Source: Pseudidiomarina gelatinasegens
Lineage (GTDB): Bacteria > Pseudomonadota > Gammaproteobacteria > Enterobacterales > Alteromonadaceae
DNA: 64,000 bases
Reading direction: 5' to 3'
Assembly: GCF_004025325.1 (NCBI RefSeq)
Contig: NZ_RSFE01000005.1
Location: forward strand, 62,001-126,000
Shown here: piece by piece, positions 26,143 through 37,119 of the stretch
How the letters are laid out: each line of letters starts with the position of its first letter
Numbering within the stretch: the first letter of the stretch is position 1
The notes under the pieces: model-generated
What the model was told of the DNA's origin: nothing
Seen by the model: only the letters and a program-made list of their open reading frames with translations
Database searches by the model: none
Made by a program: the position numbers and the translations under genes

Positions 26143-28947
26143 TTAGTGTGCCTCGTCCCAGTTATTCCCAACGCCAGCTTCTGCAATAAGCGGCACCTTT
26201 AATTCTGCGGCTTGCTCCATGATTTCCACTAGCTTCTGCTGGTACTCAGCCACTTTATCTTCACGCACTTCAAAAACTAATTCATCGTGAACCTGCATGA
26301 TCATCCACACTTCTTCATCGTGTACATTTTCGTTGAGATATTTTGCAACCGCTATCATTGCGCGCTTAATAATATCAGCCGCAGTACCTTGCATTGGTGC
26401 GTTGATCGCGGCCCGTTCGGCGCCTTTGCGGCGCATGCCGTTTTGCGATTTGATTTCAGGTAATTGTAAACGACGCCCATAAATTGTTTCGACATACCCG
26501 TCGCGTTTTGCCTGCGTACGCGTGTCTTCCATATATTTTAATACGCCTGGGAAGCGGTCGAAATATTTATCCATGTAATCTTGTGCTTCGTGGCGTGGAA
26601 TATCCAATTGCCGCGCCAGGCCAAATGCCGACATGCCATAAATAAGTCCAAAGTTAACTGCTTTTGCCCGACGGCGTTGTTCACTCGAAACTTGATCAAG
26701 TGGTACGCCGAACACTTCGGACGCCGTCGCTTTGTGAATATCCCGGCCCTTAGAAAAGGCCTCTACCAGCGCGGGGTCCTGCGACAGGTGCGCCATGATT
26801 CTCAATTCAATTTGGCTATAGTCGATGGCTAATATTTTATAGCCAGCAGGTGCTGTGAAGGCCTGACGAACTCGGCGCCCTGCTTCTGTTCTTATCGGAA
26901 TATTCTGTAAATTCGGGTCACTCGAAGACAATCGGCCAGTCGCTGTAACTGCCTGGTGGTAAGAGGTATGGATACGATTCGTTCGAGGATTCACCATTTT
27001 TGGCAGTTTATCTGTATAAGTCGATTTAAGCTTGCTCAAACCACGGTGCCGCATGATGACGTCCGGCAATGGGTAGTCGAGGGCTAGCTCTTGAAGAACC
27101 TCTTCAGCGGTTGATGGCGCGCCTTTAGGTGTCTTTTTTCGAATCGGTAACTGAAGCTTTTCAAATAAAATGGTTTGCAGTTGCTTTGGTGAGCCTAAAT
27201 TAAACTCTTCACCTGCAATGTCATAAGCCGCCTTCTCCAGCTGTTGCAATTCTTTTGCTATCTCATGACTTTGTCGCGCCAATAATGGGGCATCAATCTG
27301 TACGCCGTGCTGCTCCATATCGACAAGTACTGGCAGCAAGGGTAGCTCAATTTTTGTTAATACATCCAACAGGGCTTGCTCTTCGCTTACTACTTTCCAT
27401 AACTTGTTATGCAAACGCAGGGTTACGTCAGCGTCTTCGGCAGCATATGGCGCCGCTTGCTCTAGACCAACCTGATTAAACGTTAGTTGCTTCGCGCCTT
27501 TACCCGCAACTTCTTCAAAACCTATCGGCTTATGCCCTAAGTACTGCAGACTTAAACTGTCCATATCATGGCGTGAACCAACGCTGTTATATACGTACGA
27601 AGCCAACATCGTATCGTTATGAATGGCACCTAAGCGAATGCCATAACGACGCAGAATATGGCTATCGTATTTCAGGTTTTGGCCAATCACTTTTGCAGAG
27701 GTCGATTCCAACAGCGGCTTAAGCTGCGCCAATACCCAATCTCTATCGAGCTGCTCCGGAGCACCCGGATAGTCATGTCCAACAGGGATGTAACACGCAT
27801 GCCCCGGCTCAATGGCAAACGATAAGCCGACTAATTCAGCCTCCATGTAATTGAGGCTGGTGGTTTCTGTATCAAAGGCATATGAGCTGGCTTTTTTTAA
27901 GGCACCTAACCAGGTTTCGAAGCTCTTTTTGTCGGTTACCGTTTCGTAGTGTTCGTGGCTTACCGGCGTGTCCTCGATTTGCTGGCTCGCTGTGTTAGCA
28001 TTGCCCAGAGCTTGATCAGTTGCGGGCCCTTCCTCTAAAACTTCGCCTAGCCAGCGACGAAATTCACATTGCTTATACAATTCAATCAGCTCATCACGAT
28101 TCGCAGGTTGAATCGTCAATTCGTCCGGCTTGGTTGTCAACTCAACATCCAGTTTTATGGTAGCTAACTCGCGCGACATCAACAGGATGTCTTTATGCTC
28201 GCGCAATTTAGCGGGCATTGTTTTTGCACCACGAAAATCCAACTCTGCAAGCGCATCTGGATTAGCCAACATTGCATCAATGGAGTCGATACCTTGTAAC
28301 ATTGCCAACGCGGTTTTTTCACCCACTTTTGGCATGCCAGGAATACCATCGGAGCTATCCCCCATCAGCGACAGAAAATCGATAATTTGTTCTGGCTTCA
28401 CACCATACTTTTCAATCACGCCATCATAGTCGAGCAAAGTGTCGGTCATGGTGTTTATTAACATGACATGGTCATTTACCAGCTGCGCCATGTCTTTATC
28501 ACCCGTACTAATGAGTGTGAAGCGGCCTTCGTCGCCGGCCTGCTGAGCCAAAGTACCAATGACATCGTCAGCCTCAACGTTGTCGATACACAAAAGCGGC
28601 AGCCCCAACGCTTTTACAATCTTATGTAATGGCTCAATCTGTTGCCGCAGATCGTCCGGCATCGGTGGCCGGTGCGCTTTATATTCGTCATAGATTTCGT
28701 TGCGAAACGTCTTACCTTTCGCATCAAACACAACCGCCATATGAGACGGCTTATATTTTTTCAGTAAACTACGCAGCATATTAACCACGCCGTAGATTGC
28801 GCCGGTTGGCTCACCTGACGAATTGGTAAGGTGAGGCGGTGCATAAAACGCACGAAATAAATACGACGAGCCGTCCACTAAAATAAACGGATTTTCAGGT
28901 ACTTGGGGTGGTGTTTTTCGTGGTGATGTTGATGACGAATCGGCCAT
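26143..28947 (-). CDS. polA: DNA polymerase I
   Basis: 934 residues. Three domains: 5'-3' exonuclease ([38 protein letters not shown]), 3'-5' proofreading exonuclease with DTE intact ([10 protein letters not shown]), and the family A polymerase ([37 protein letters not shown]). It removes RNA primers and fills gaps. I chose the ATG at 28947 ([11 protein letters not shown]) rather than 29004, since the added 19 residues do not resemble homologues. Transcribed toward engB, as in many Gammaproteobacteria. A perfect DnaA box (29047-29055) lies about 100 bases upstream. Confidence 0.98.
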   Translation of the reverse strand: MADSSSTSPRKTPPQVPENPFILVDGSSYLFRAFYAPPHLTNSSGEPTGAIYGVVNMLRSLLKKYKPSHMAVVFDAKGKTFRNEIYDEYKAHRPPMPDDLRQQIEPLHKIVKALGLPLLCIDNVEADDVIGTLAQQAGDEGRFTLISTGDKDMAQLVNDHVMLINTMTDTLLDYDGVIEKYGVKPEQIIDFLSLMGDSSDGIPGMPKVGEKTALAMLQGIDSIDAMLANPDALAELDFRGAKTMPAKLREHKDILLMSRELATIKLDVELTTKPDELTIQPANRDELIELYKQCEFRRWLGEVLEEGPATDQALGNANTASQQIEDTPVSHEHYETVTDKKSFETWLGALKKASSYAFDTETTSLNYMEAELVGLSFAIEPGHACYIPVGHDYPGAPEQLDRDWVLAQLKPLLESTSAKVIGQNLKYDSHILRRYGIRLGAIHNDTMLASYVYNSVGSRHDMDSLSLQYLGHKPIGFEEVAGKGAKQLTFNQVGLEQAAPYAAEDADVTLRLHNKLWKVVSEEQALLDVLTKIELPLLPVLVDMEQHGVQIDAPLLARQSHEIAKELQQLEKAAYDIAGEEFNLGSPKQLQTILFEKLQLPIRKKTPKGAPSTAEEVLQELALDYPLPDVIMRHRGLSKLKSTYTDKLPKMVNPRTNRIHTSYHQAVTATGRLSSSDPNLQNIPIRTEAGRRVRQAFTAPAGYKILAIDYSQIELRIMAHLSQDPALVEAFSKGRDIHKATASEVFGVPLDQVSSEQRRRAKAVNFGLIYGMSAFGLARQLDIPRHEAQDYMDKYFDRFPGVLKYMEDTRTQAKRDGYVETIYGRRLQLPEIKSQNGMRRKGAERAAINAPMQGTAADIIKRAMIAVAKYLNENVHDEEVWMIMQVHDELVFEVREDKVAEYQQKLVEIMEQAAELKVPLIAEAGVGNNWDEAH

Positions 28948-29491
28948 GGCTGAGATCTCGAATTTTGGCTGCTTTAAATTGCCTTGTAGCATGCCACAGC
29001 TCACGTATATTCGCTACTCGATAAGCTGCGTAACCTGTGCATACGTTGTGGATAAGTCTGTTGAAAACGAGAAATCTTGCCAGTTCAAGATCAGAGATCT
29101 CTGGCGATGAATTGCTTTATAATGTCTTGAATAACAAGGGTTTCGTAGTAATACTGAAGCCCTGACAGCGTCTTATTCTTATTTTTTTTCAGTTGTGGAA
29201 ACTGATTTTAAACACACACGCGGGAGTCACATTGTGTTTCGCCAATTCTTATCAGAATCGAACTAGAAGACTAACACATTACTAATGGATTGCCAGCCAC
29301 AAATGCAAATTTCTTTAGAACAATTTTTACGCGATATTAAAAATCATTATGCGTAAAAGGAATCAACATCGTCTTACTTTTTCTATATACTGCTTGTCAT
29401 AGTTCTTGCAAATGTAATCTGAACTAGTGTTGAATAGGCAATGTGCTTTGCGCTAAAACAATGGATGATCCCTTTAACCTAACGTGGTCCT
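28948..29491. other. Intergenic region upstream of polA with DnaA box and stem-loop
   Basis: About 540 bases with no recognised gene. A perfect 9-mer DnaA box in reverse orientation, TGTGGATAA, is at 29047-29055. TATAAT at 29118-29123 is followed by AGGGTTTC/GAAGCCCT (29137-29163) and a T8 run at 29182-29189, which could mark a short untranslated RNA. A 23-codon frame at 29285-29356 has no ribosome site and is not supported. The promoters of polA and of the 92-codon gene should be here. Confidence 0.5.
29047..29055 (-). promoter_or_regulatory. DnaA box upstream of polA
   Basis: TGTGGATAA is an exact reverse complement of the consensus DnaA box TTATCCACA. Isolated boxes can be chance, but its location before polA could allow DnaA-linked control. 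Confidence 0.45.
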
Positions 29492-29770
29492 ATGGAAACA
29501 GAATCGATGAAGCTGACAAAAGATGAGCTGCGCCAACTCGAAGAGTTCGAGCGCCGACGCATCGCTCTAAATCATTCTGAATGGTGGGACAGACTGTCGA
29601 TGGATCAGAAGTTTGGCGTGTACCAATTGCAGAAATTTGGTTTTGACCTCGCATTTATTCGCAACACGGAAGACGGCCCATTGGCTGTGGTTCGTCGTGG
29701 TAGTGAATTCGCAACCGTTAATCACGAAGGTGATGTCGATTTAAGCCCAGATATTGTTTTACGCGACTAA
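29492..29770 (+). CDS. Small conserved-looking hypothetical protein
   Basis: 92 residues, not recognised. Charged N-terminal helix (TKDELRQLEEFERRR), then WWDRLSMDQKFGVYQLQKFGFDLAFIRN and a short C-terminal beta-like part ending SPDIVLRD. No signal peptide or transmembrane segment, so probably cytoplasmic. Codon use resembles the neighbours. A second in-frame ATG at 29507 (MKLTKDEL) is a possible start. Its stop overlaps the aroE stop, on the other strand, by 4 bases. Confidence 0.7.
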   Translation: METESMKLTKDELRQLEEFERRRIALNHSEWWDRLSMDQKFGVYQLQKFGFDLAFIRNTEDGPLAVVRRGSEFATVNHEGDVDLSPDIVLRD

Positions 29771-30594
29771 CGAGCTTTCTGCTGCGCTCGCAATTCGCCC
29801 AGCACGGCTTGAGTATTGAGTTCAGCACCTTCATGCCACAACCTAAACGCAACCCCTGCTTGTTCAACCAACATACCTAACCCGTCAGAAATTTTAGCCA
29901 CACCCGCTTGACGCGCCTGTTGCATAAATACTGTTGGCTCAGCGCCATACATCATGTCGTAAACGGCGCCTGCTTGACCGAGTTGTTCGGCCGCAACGGC
30001 GACAGTTTGATGGGCTAACGATGCGCTGGTTGCATTGATGACCAAAGCTCCCGACGGAATCACAACCTCGTTTAACCGCGCTGCAACGAGCGTCCTATGA
30101 TTAAAAACCTCAACAATAGCATTCGCTTTTTCGAGCGTCCGGTTAGCAATAATAAGCTGTCTGGGCCCCTCTGCGAGCAAAGGTCCTACAACGCCTCGTG
30201 CTGCACCTCCGGCACCGAGTAAGACAATGTCACGCTGCGCAATGGCTTGCTTCAGGTTCTGTGTCAGATCACGCACCAAGCCAATGCCGTCGGTATTATC
30301 ACCCAGCAACTGTCCGTACCCAAGCGGTACAAGTGTATTCACCGCGCCAGCTTGTTTCGCCCGTGCTGTGACATGCGTCACCAGCTCATAAGCTTCCTCT
30401 TTAAAAGGCACTGTGACATTTGCGCCAGCCCCACCTTCACGAAAAAACTGGGCAACCGCTCGGCGAAACCGGCTAACCGATGTTAAACTGCGCGTATAGT
30501 TCAGCTCCACTCCCACTTGCTTAGCAAAAGCTAAATGTATTTGCGGAGACAAGCTGTGAGATATTGGATTACCAAAGACAGTAAATAACGCCAT
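29767..30594 (-). CDS. aroE: Shikimate dehydrogenase
   Basis: 275 residues. Reduces 3-dehydroshikimate with NADPH in aromatic amino acid synthesis. Substrate loop NPISHSLSPQIH, catalytic K65 in NVTVPFKEEA and D102 in DNTDGIG; nucleotide fold GAGGAARG. The start at 30594 is fixed by a good AAGGAA site upstream and by homology ([10 protein letters not shown]); the longer frame from 30618 is not needed. Its start codon overlaps the divergent globin start (shared CATG). In E. coli aroE also sits beside tsaC. Confidence 0.95.
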   Translation of the reverse strand: MALFTVFGNPISHSLSPQIHLAFAKQVGVELNYTRSLTSVSRFRRAVAQFFREGGAGANVTVPFKEEAYELVTHVTARAKQAGAVNTLVPLGYGQLLGDNTDGIGLVRDLTQNLKQAIAQRDIVLLGAGGAARGVVGPLLAEGPRQLIIANRTLEKANAIVEVFNHRTLVAARLNEVVIPSGALVINATSASLAHQTVAVAAEQLGQAGAVYDMMYGAEPTVFMQQARQAGVAKISDGLGMLVEQAGVAFRLWHEGAELNTQAVLGELRAQQKAR

Positions 30595-31009
30595 GTTAAA
30601 TTTCCTTCGCTCGAGCAAAAAAGCTAACGGCCCACAATCAATCTACGATCAACTCGGTGGTGAAGTCGCTGTGCGTGCCATTGCAGAACGTTTTTATGAT
30701 GTCATGGAGAGCGACCCACGCGCAAAGGATTTGTTGGCCATTCACCCGCAGCCAATGCATGGCATCCGACAAAAATTCTTTGAATTTTTAAGTGGTTGGT
30801 TTGGTGGTCCCGCGTTGTTTGAAAGGAAATATGGGCATCCACGGCTACGGGCCAGACACCTGCCCTTTACCATTGATGTAAAATTGCGCGATCAGTGGTT
30901 ACTTTGTATGTACCAAGTGCTCGATGAACAAGTCTCGGACCCATTGCTGAAAATGCAATTGCGCAGCCAGTTCACGCAACTTGCTCACCATATGATCAAT
31001 ACCGGCTAA
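30593..31009 (+). CDS. Group II truncated haemoglobin
   Basis: 138 residues. Two-over-two globin fold: [22 protein letters not shown] (A-B helices, Tyr35), the EF region, proximal H89 in RARHLPFTI and Trp102 (G8) in [11 protein letters not shown], which mark group II (trHbO). These haem proteins bind O2, NO or sulfide; physiological role unknown here. The ATG shares bases with the divergent aroE start and has no clear ribosome site, so expression may be low. Its stop overlaps the hemF stop by 4 bases. Confidence 0.88.
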   Translation: MLNFLRSSKKANGPQSIYDQLGGEVAVRAIAERFYDVMESDPRAKDLLAIHPQPMHGIRQKFFEFLSGWFGGPALFERKYGHPRLRARHLPFTIDVKLRDQWLLCMYQVLDEQVSDPLLKMQLRSQFTQLAHHMINTG

Positions 31010-31923
31010 AGCTCCTGGAGCCAATCCCGAGGCCGCAAATAGTCAGAATACAACTTCGCCTCAGCACTATTTGGTTCTGGCTGATAACCGTATTCCCAGC
31101 GTGCCAGCGGTGGCATCGACATAAGAATGGATTCGGTGCGCCCGCCGGTTTGTAATCCAAACAATGTGCCGCGGTCCCACACCAAGTTAAATTCCACGTA
31201 GCGCCCACGACGATATAACTGAAAGTCACGCTCGCGTTGGCCAAATTCGGTGTGCTTGCGCCGCGCAATAATTGGTAGGTACGCGTCTAGGTAGGCGTCA
31301 CCCACCGCGCGCATAATTGCAAAGCTCTCTTCAAAACCGCGCTCATTCAGATCATCAAAGAATAAACCGCCAACGCCGCGCGTTTCATCGCGGTGTTTTA
31401 GCCAAAAATAATCATCGCACCATTTTTTGAACTTCGGGTACAGGTCATCACCAAAGGGTTTTAGTGCATCATAGGCCACCTGGTGCCAATGTTTTATATC
31501 ATCGTCAAACGGATAAAACGGGGTAAGGTCGAAACCGCCACCAAACCACCAAACTGGCTCCGCACCTTCTTTTTCCGCAATAAAAAACCGCACGTTGGCA
31601 TGGCTTGTCGGCACATATGGGTTGTTCGGATGCATCACCAGTGACACACCGCAGGCATTAAAATTTCGTCCCGCTAGTTCCGGCCGGTGTGCCGTAGCCG
31701 AGGCTGGCATTTGTTCACCAAATACATGTGAATAGCCGACCCCGCCTTGCTCAAGTACCGCTCCATCACGCAACACGCGCGAACGACCACCGCCACCACC
31801 AGGACGTTGCCATACTTCTTCTTTGAATGTGCCAACACCGTCAGCTTTCTCAAGCGCCAAGCAAATACGATCTTGCAAATCTTTTAGGTAATGATTGACC
31901 TGATCAAGCATGTTTTCTTGCAT
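31006..31923 (-). CDS. hemF: Oxygen-dependent coproporphyrinogen III oxidase
   Basis: 305 residues. Converts coproporphyrinogen III to protoporphyrinogen IX using O2 in haem synthesis. Signatures: [82 protein letters not shown]. Two bases after tsaC ends, same strand. It is adjacent to a globin gene, so haem synthesis and a haem protein are neighbours. Confidence 0.97.
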   Translation of the reverse strand: MQENMLDQVNHYLKDLQDRICLALEKADGVGTFKEEVWQRPGGGGGRSRVLRDGAVLEQGGVGYSHVFGEQMPASATAHRPELAGRNFNACGVSLVMHPNNPYVPTSHANVRFFIAEKEGAEPVWWFGGGFDLTPFYPFDDDIKHWHQVAYDALKPFGDDLYPKFKKWCDDYFWLKHRDETRGVGGLFFDDLNERGFEESFAIMRAVGDAYLDAYLPIIARRKHTEFGQRERDFQLYRRGRYVEFNLVWDRGTLFGLQTGGRTESILMSMPPLARWEYGYQPEPNSAEAKLYSDYLRPRDWLQEL

Positions 31924-31925
31924 AG

Positions 31926-32492
31926 CTAGTCTCTAAAAATTTCTTGGGTTAACGGGTCGATAATTCGTGACGGCTTCGTTGCGCCGCCCGTTGGGGCATC
32001 CATCACCCACGCAATACTTTCACCAAAGGTTTCACGTACGTCTGCTGCAGTAGTAAGCGCTGGCTGCCCCGATAAGTTCGCACTGGTCGAAACGATGGCA
32101 CTACCAAGTGCTTTACATAACTGCCGAGCTGGCTCATGCGCAGTGACACGAACTGCAATTTTGTCATGAGTTCCACGTAACCATTCGGGCACATTATCCG
32201 ACGCAGGTAATAATAATGTCACAGCGCCTGGCCAATTAGAAAACACACTAAAGCGCTTATCTTGAGGTATTTTTGCGTCTGCGACAAAACCCACTAACTG
32301 ACTGTAGTCGGCCGCAAGTAAAATGAGGCCTTTTTCCTGAGGGCGTTGCTTCGCCTGCAGTAATTTCTGCACCGCGCTCTCGTTGCGCGGGTCACACCCT
32401 AATCCAAATACCGCTTCGGTTGGATAGGCGAGAAGTTCGCCTTGCGCAAACGCTTGCTTTGCCGGCAACCACGGGTCGGTCTGCTCAGTCAT
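31926..32492 (-). CDS. tsaC: Threonylcarbamoyl-AMP synthase TsaC (YrdC)
   Basis: 188 residues. Makes threonylcarbamoyl-AMP from threonine, bicarbonate and ATP for t6A modification of t[40 protein letters not shown] and the final KPSRIIDP motif are the TsaC family signature; the single-domain length is that of the short TsaC type. Follows yrdD in the minus-strand run and ends 2 bases before hemF. Confidence 0.96.
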   Translation of the reverse strand: MTEQTDPWLPAKQAFAQGELLAYPTEAVFGLGCDPRNESAVQKLLQAKQRPQEKGLILLAADYSQLVGFVADAKIPQDKRFSVFSNWPGAVTLLLPASDNVPEWLRGTHDKIAVRVTAHEPARQLCKALGSAIVSTSANLSGQPALTTAADVRETFGESIAWVMDAPTGGATKPSRIIDPLTQEIFRD

Positions 32493-32537
32493 GAATTCAT
32501 CTCTTTTACAAATATTGGTTAAGTTGACTAATGCGCG

Positions 32538-32933
32538 CTATTTTATCGAAGATTTATAGTCACAGGAATCATCTGCGCAAATCCAACGCTCACCGGCGGC
32601 GGTTTTCTTCTTCAGTAATAAAGGAAAGTCACATTTCGGGCAGCTTTCCGGCACCGGTGGCAGGTTAACTGAGTATTTGCATTTGGGGTAATGGTCGCAG
32701 GCATAAAACGAATTACCAAAGCGGCTCGTCTTTTGTACAAGCTTACCTTGTTTACAGATTGGGCATTGAGCATCTGTACCGGGGTCAAAATCAGCAGCCG
32801 TCATATAGTCACAGTCAGGATGGCCGCTACAACCAACATAAAGACCATATCGGCCTTTTTTTAGTTGCAGATCGCGCTGACACCGGGGGCATGGTACGCC
32901 CAGTGACTGAGGCTCCAAAAAGTTATCGGTCAT
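32538..32933 (-). CDS. yrdD: YrdD-like protein with three topoisomerase I-type zinc fingers
   Basis: 131 residues made of three Cys4 zinc-ribbon repeats: CPRCQRDLQLKKGRYGLYVGCSGHPDC, CPICKQGKLVQKTSRFGNSFYACDHYPKC and CPKCDFPLLLKKKTAAGERWICADDSC. Such repeats occur at the C-terminus of DNA topoisomerase I and bind single-stranded DNA. Standalone YrdD proteins have no firmly established role. It starts immediately after the smg stop codon and belongs to the dprA-smg-yrdD-tsaC cluster. Confidence 0.9.
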   Translation of the reverse strand: MTDNFLEPQSLGVPCPRCQRDLQLKKGRYGLYVGCSGHPDCDYMTAADFDPGTDAQCPICKQGKLVQKTSRFGNSFYACDHYPKCKYSVNLPPVPESCPKCDFPLLLKKKTAAGERWICADDSCDYKSSIK

Positions 32934-33407
32934 TTAATGCAATAAACCCTCGGGTTCCTCAAACAGCAAGCCTTCCATTTGATCGTAGGCTTCTTCATGG
33001 CCCGGTACATTAAATAGCACCATCAGCACCACCCACTTCAAATCGTCCAGCGTAAACTGTGGCATGTCGAGTTCCATCACGCGATCAATAACCATTTCAC
33101 GCGTTGAAAAATCAAGCACACCAAGGTTTTCGAGATACATTAAAAACCCACGACTGGAACAATCCAGACGTGCAACTTCTTCGGCCGTAAAGACCCGTGT
33201 ACTGCTGCTCGGAGACTTATTCAAGTATGGTTTCAGCTGACTGTCCTGCAAGTCAGCCAGTCGCTCTAACCAAGCGAGTGCCTTATGAATCTCTTGGCGA
33301 TGGAAACCAGCGCGCGTAAGTTCATCAGTCAGCTCATCATGGTTAACTACAACCTCCATGTCCGAATGAATATAGTTTTCGAACAAGTACATGAGGATAT
33401 CAAACAT
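32934..33407 (-). CDS. smg: Smg/DUF494 family protein
   Basis: 157 residues. [42 protein letters not shown] and [24 protein letters not shown] match the Smg family, found next to dprA in Gammaproteobacteria. Function unknown. It starts 2 bases after dprA stops. Confidence 0.92.
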   Translation of the reverse strand: MFDILMYLFENYIHSDMEVVVNHDELTDELTRAGFHRQEIHKALAWLERLADLQDSQLKPYLNKSPSSSTRVFTAEEVARLDCSSRGFLMYLENLGVLDFSTREMVIDRVMELDMPQFTLDDLKWVVLMVLFNVPGHEEAYDQMEGLLFEEPEGLLH

Positions 33408-33409
33408 CG

Positions 33410-34456
33410 TTAGCGCCTCCCCATTTTTATATAACCGCCTGCAATTGAGGTCACGCTCCCCTCCAACTCAAGTAACACCAACTGCTCTGTAACAATGGCA
33501 ACCGGCAGCCCGCTGCGCGCTACAATGGTATCGATTGATGTGACCTCTGATCCCACATTAGCCAACAATTGGCGGTTTGCCAAGCTTCGGCTTGAATTAA
33601 TTTGCCCTTGCCCTTGTTCATCATTAGATGGGGGTAAATCAGGTAAATTCAACTCATGCAGAATGTCGCTTACCGAAACAGCCAACCCTGCGCCTTCACT
33701 GAGTAACTTGAAACACCCACTGTGAGCTGGATCCCAAATCGAACCGGGTACCGCCATAACAATTCGCTGCTGCGCTTGCGCAAGGCTAGCGGTAACCAAG
33801 GTACCGCTGCGAAGCTTTGCTTCAACCACCAAAACGAGCTGTGCGAGTCCACTAAGAATACGATTCCGCCGTGGAAAGTGATCACGTTTACCCGGCATGC
33901 CTGGGGGAAATTCACTGATCACGAGTCCAGCCTGCATAATTTGTTGTTGCAGTTGTTGATTGCGTGGTGGGTAGTAAATATCAGGCCCAGTTCCCAGCAC
34001 TGCCAAGGTGCGCCCCTCAGCAAGCGCGGCGCGATGCGCAGCAGCGTCAATGCCAGCTGCTAATCCGCTACTAACAATAACACCGGAACGCGCCAAACCT
34101 CGCGCAAAATAGTCGGCTGAGTGTTGCCCTACCGGTGAAGCGTTGCGACTGCCAACAATAGCAACGCAGGTGCCTTGCAAGCAGCCAAGGTCGCCCCGTG
34201 CAAACAACACGAGAGGCGGGTCGTGAATGTGTTGGAGTCGCTCTGGATAACGCGAATCACGTATCGGAATAAGATGGCATTCCGGTTGAGCGAGCCAACG
34301 CAATAATCGGTCTACGTGGGCGGGTACAATGTTGCTGTCGGGAAGTCGGGCATGATGAAGCATCTGCTCGAGGGAACTTAAGCTGCGTAAAAACTTCCGA
34401 TGTTTGCTCGGCGCGCTGGCAAGCGCCAGCATCGCTGTTGCGGTTTCAGCGTCCAT
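33410..34456 (-). CDS. dprA: DNA-processing protein DprA (Smf)
   Basis: 348 residues. Binds incoming single-stranded DNA and loads RecA during natural transformation. The Rossmann-type domain shows [61 protein letters not shown] and AVPGSI; the C-terminal winged-helix region ([20 protein letters not shown]) is present. Full length, in the usual dprA-smg-yrdD order. No other competence gene in the window. Confidence 0.93.
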   Translation of the reverse strand: MDAETATAMLALASAPSKHRKFLRSLSSLEQMLHHARLPDSNIVPAHVDRLLRWLAQPECHLIPIRDSRYPERLQHIHDPPLVLFARGDLGCLQGTCVAIVGSRNASPVGQHSADYFARGLARSGVIVSSGLAAGIDAAAHRAALAEGRTLAVLGTGPDIYYPPRNQQLQQQIMQAGLVISEFPPGMPGKRDHFPRRNRILSGLAQLVLVVEAKLRSGTLVTASLAQAQQRIVMAVPGSIWDPAHSGCFKLLSEGAGLAVSVSDILHELNLPDLPPSNDEQGQGQINSSRSLANRQLLANVGSEVTSIDTIVARSGLPVAIVTEQLVLLELEGSVTSIAGGYIKMGRR

Positions 34457-34490
34457 GCTGAAAACCTCCGAATAGTTAGTGAGGTAATAG

Positions 34491-35579
34491 TTAGAATTGC
34501 TTCGGTATGAAGTAGTCGCCTACTGATAGCCATTCTCGCGAACGCAGTACCATGGCAAAGCTCGTTGTTTCTTGCACTTCTAACACCATCATTTCAGCGG
34601 TTGCAGAAACCGGTAATTGCACCGTATTGCGCCACAACCGGGAAAGATCGTCCGCCGGTTTATAAAAATTAACCAACTTGATTTCTTCACCTTCAACGAA
34701 AACCGTCGAACCTGGGCGTATCGCTTGGTACATCTGCCCCACTTCAACGCCGTCCGCACGACCTTTATCAATCATAACCACATCATATTTGCCTTGTTCT
34801 TTGCGGCTGTTCAATGACGCGATAACTTGACCATCTATTGCGTTACCTGGCATCGGCGTAATAATTTCAGGTATGTTTAACGGACGCGCATCCATCAGAT
34901 AATCGCCACGGCGAATCTCGCGCTGAATGCGACTCAACTCTCCCTCGGCCAACTCACCGCTGTTGAAGGTCACATCAACGTCACCAACATAGCGCAGTAA
35001 CTCGCCTTGCGGCAGCTTTTCAATGGGCGTAAATACGCTATAAGTCGTTTTCTCAACATGACCTTTGATAAACACCGGTAACATGCCATTGACTCGCGGT
35101 GCGCCGCGGTTATCGCCAAGCACCTGTGGCAACTTCGTCTTCTCCGAGGTCGTAATCAGGCGGTGCTCTGTAAGCAGGGGGGCCAGCATTTCGCGCGAAA
35201 ATGTCGGAATCGGTTCACCTTTATCCTTCACTTCACCTTGCGGCAATAGCGCAACATATTCTTTGCGTGTAAGTTGCGGTTTACCATCAATCCAGACCAA
35301 GGTGAGTTTGTCACCCGGGTAAATCAAATGCGGGTTGGCTACGTCTTCATTAATTCGCCACAACTCAGGCCAATACCATGGGTCATTGAGATACATTTCG
35401 GAGATATCCCAAAGCGTATCCCCTTTCTTCACCACATACTCTTGCGGTGCATCGTCACGCAAAGTAAGCACATCGCCTGAGGTTTGCTGTTCCGTGTTCG
35501 ATTGCGCCACGGCTACATGCTGTGGTGATACCAACAGAAAACCGATTAGCGCAATCGCCGGTAGTTGCCATTTGGTCAT
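34491..35579 (-). CDS. Periplasmic LysM-domain protein
   Basis: 362 residues from the ATG at 35579, which has GGAG eight bases upstream. Signal peptide MTKWQLPAIALIGFLLVSPQHVAVA. A LysM domain follows: YVVKKGDTLWDISEMYLNDPWYWPELWRI then YPGDKLTL, with the rest a beta-rich region of unknown fold. LysM binds peptidoglycan, so it probably sits at the cell wall. This gene lies beside dprA and def in many Gammaproteobacteria, including as the first gene of this minus-strand run. Divergent from def. Confidence 0.85.
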   Translation of the reverse strand: MTKWQLPAIALIGFLLVSPQHVAVAQSNTEQQTSGDVLTLRDDAPQEYVVKKGDTLWDISEMYLNDPWYWPELWRINEDVANPHLIYPGDKLTLVWIDGKPQLTRKEYVALLPQGEVKDKGEPIPTFSREMLAPLLTEHRLITTSEKTKLPQVLGDNRGAPRVNGMLPVFIKGHVEKTTYSVFTPIEKLPQGELLRYVGDVDVTFNSGELAEGELSRIQREIRRGDYLMDARPLNIPEIITPMPGNAIDGQVIASLNSRKEQGKYDVVMIDKGRADGVEVGQMYQAIRPGSTVFVEGEEIKLVNFYKPADDLSRLWRNTVQLPVSATAEMMVLEVQETTSFAMVLRSREWLSVGDYFIPKQF

Positions 35580-35660
35580 CGTAAGCTCCATTGTAAAACC
35601 GTGTGTTCATCCCCAAATTACGTTAAAATCACGCAAGATGAAACTAGCGAATGATAGGTT

Positions 35661-36170
35661 ATGAGTAAATTAACAATTTTAAAATATCCCGACGAACGAT
35701 TACGCACCATCGCACAACCAATTAAGCAGGTTGATGATGCCTTGCGTGCCGACATCGATAACATGTTCGAAACCATGTACGAATCCAATGGCGTAGGCTT
35801 GGCTGCGACGCAAGTCGATATCCATCGCCGCCTATTCGTTGCTGACTGCAGTGAAGATCAGAACGAAGCACTGGTATTTATTAACCCAGAGATTACAGCA
35901 CAAGAAGGTCACTTCACCAATGAAGAGGGCTGCTTGTCTTTTCCTGGAGTCTACGCCAAAGTTGAACGAGCTGGCAAAGTTACCGTCACGGCACTTGACC
36001 GAAACGGTGAGCAGTTTTCTTTGACCGCCGAAGGATTGCTGGCCATTTGCATTCAGCATGAAATCGATCACCTCAATGGTAAGCTGTTCGTTGACTACTT
36101 GTCGCCGCTTAAACGCGACCGAATTCGTAAAAAACTCGAAAAAGAAGCGCGTGTAAATGCAGAATCCTAA
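35661..36170 (+). CDS. def: Peptide deformylase
   Basis: 169 residues. Removes the formyl group from nascent proteins. The three metal motifs are [16 protein letters not shown] and QHEIDHLNG (HExxH). First gene of def-fmt-rsmB-trkA; each next gene overlaps the previous one by 4 to 14 bases, so the four are an operon. Length matches E. coli Def (169). Confidence 0.97.
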   Translation: MSKLTILKYPDERLRTIAQPIKQVDDALRADIDNMFETMYESNGVGLAATQVDIHRRLFVADCSEDQNEALVFINPEITAQEGHFTNEEGCLSFPGVYAKVERAGKVTVTALDRNGEQFSLTAEGLLAICIQHEIDHLNGKLFVDYLSPLKRDRIRKKLEKEARVNAES

Positions 36171-37119
36171 AAAGGTGGTGTTCGCGGGCACACCAGAGTT
36201 TGCCGCCGAACACCTTGCTGCATTGATCGATGATGAGCAAACCGAAGTGCTTGCCGTTTACACCCAACCGGACCGCCCAGCGGGGCGCGGTAAGAAACTT
36301 CAGGCCAGTCCGGTTAAGCAACTTGCATTGCAACACCATTTGCCAATACATCAACCACAATCGTTGAAAAACGCAGACGCTCAGGCAGAACTTGCCGCTT
36401 ATCAAGCCGACGTTATGGTTGTGGTGGCGTACGGAATATTACTGCCACAAGCTGTACTTGATGTGCCGCGTTATGGTTGCATTAACGTGCATGGCTCGCT
36501 ACTACCTCGTTGGCGTGGCGCCGCGCCAATTCAACGTGCATTGTGGGCGGGAGATGCCGAAACTGGCGTGGCGATTATGCAAATGGAAGCAGGCTTAGAT
36601 ACAGGGCCTGTGCTTCTTGAAGCGCGCTTGCCCATTACTGCCGAAGACACCTCCGCTACGTTATATGACAAGCTGGCGAAATTAGGCCCAGCTGCATTAC
36701 TCGAAACACTGCACAATCTTGAAGCTCTGCAACCTCATGCTAAAACGCAAGATGATGCCGCAGCCACCTATGCAAAAAAACTGAGTAAAGAAGAAGCACA
36801 GCTAGACTGGCAGCAGCCTGCAGCTGCGCTGGAACGCTGGGTGCGGGCGTTTAATCCGTGGCCCATTTGCTGGCTAGTAGCTGGGCAAGGCGATATTGTT
36901 AAAGTATGGCGGGCCGATGTGGTGCCGGGCAGCAACACGCCCCCAGGTACCGTATTGCAAGCAGATAAACATGGAATTGTCATACAAACCGCTGATCAAG
37001 CATTACGTTTGCTTGAATTGCAACCCGCTGGCAAAAAGCCAATGCCAGTTGCCGACTTTTTAAATGGTCGCAGTGACGGGTTCGTGGTTGGCAGCAAGCT
37101 GCCTTTAGGTATTTTATGA
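36157..37119 (+). CDS. fmt: Methionyl-tRNA formyltransferase
   Basis: 320 residues. Formylates initiator Met-tRNA using formyl-tetrahydrofolate. [31 protein letters not shown], the catalytic [17 protein letters not shown] (H and following region) and [11 protein letters not shown] match Fmt; a C-terminal OB-like domain follows. It starts inside the def gene (14-base overlap) and shares ATGA with rsmB. Confidence 0.97.
   Translation: MQNPKKVVFAGTPEFAAEHLAALIDDEQTEVLAVYTQPDRPAGRGKKLQASPVKQLALQHHLPIHQPQSLKNADAQAELAAYQADVMVVVAYGILLPQAVLDVPRYGCINVHGSLLPRWRGAAPIQRALWAGDAETGVAIMQMEAGLDTGPVLLEARLPITAEDTSATLYDKLAKLGPAALLETLHNLEALQPHAKTQDDAAATYAKKLSKEEAQLDWQQPAAALERWVRAFNPWPICWLVAGQGDIVKVWRADVVPGSNTPPGTVLQADKHGIVIQTADQALRLLELQPAGKKPMPVADFLNGRSDGFVVGSKLPLGIL

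Noticed and set aside
29285-29356. 23-codon frame upstream of the 92-residue gene
   Set aside because: No ribosome site and no supporting context.
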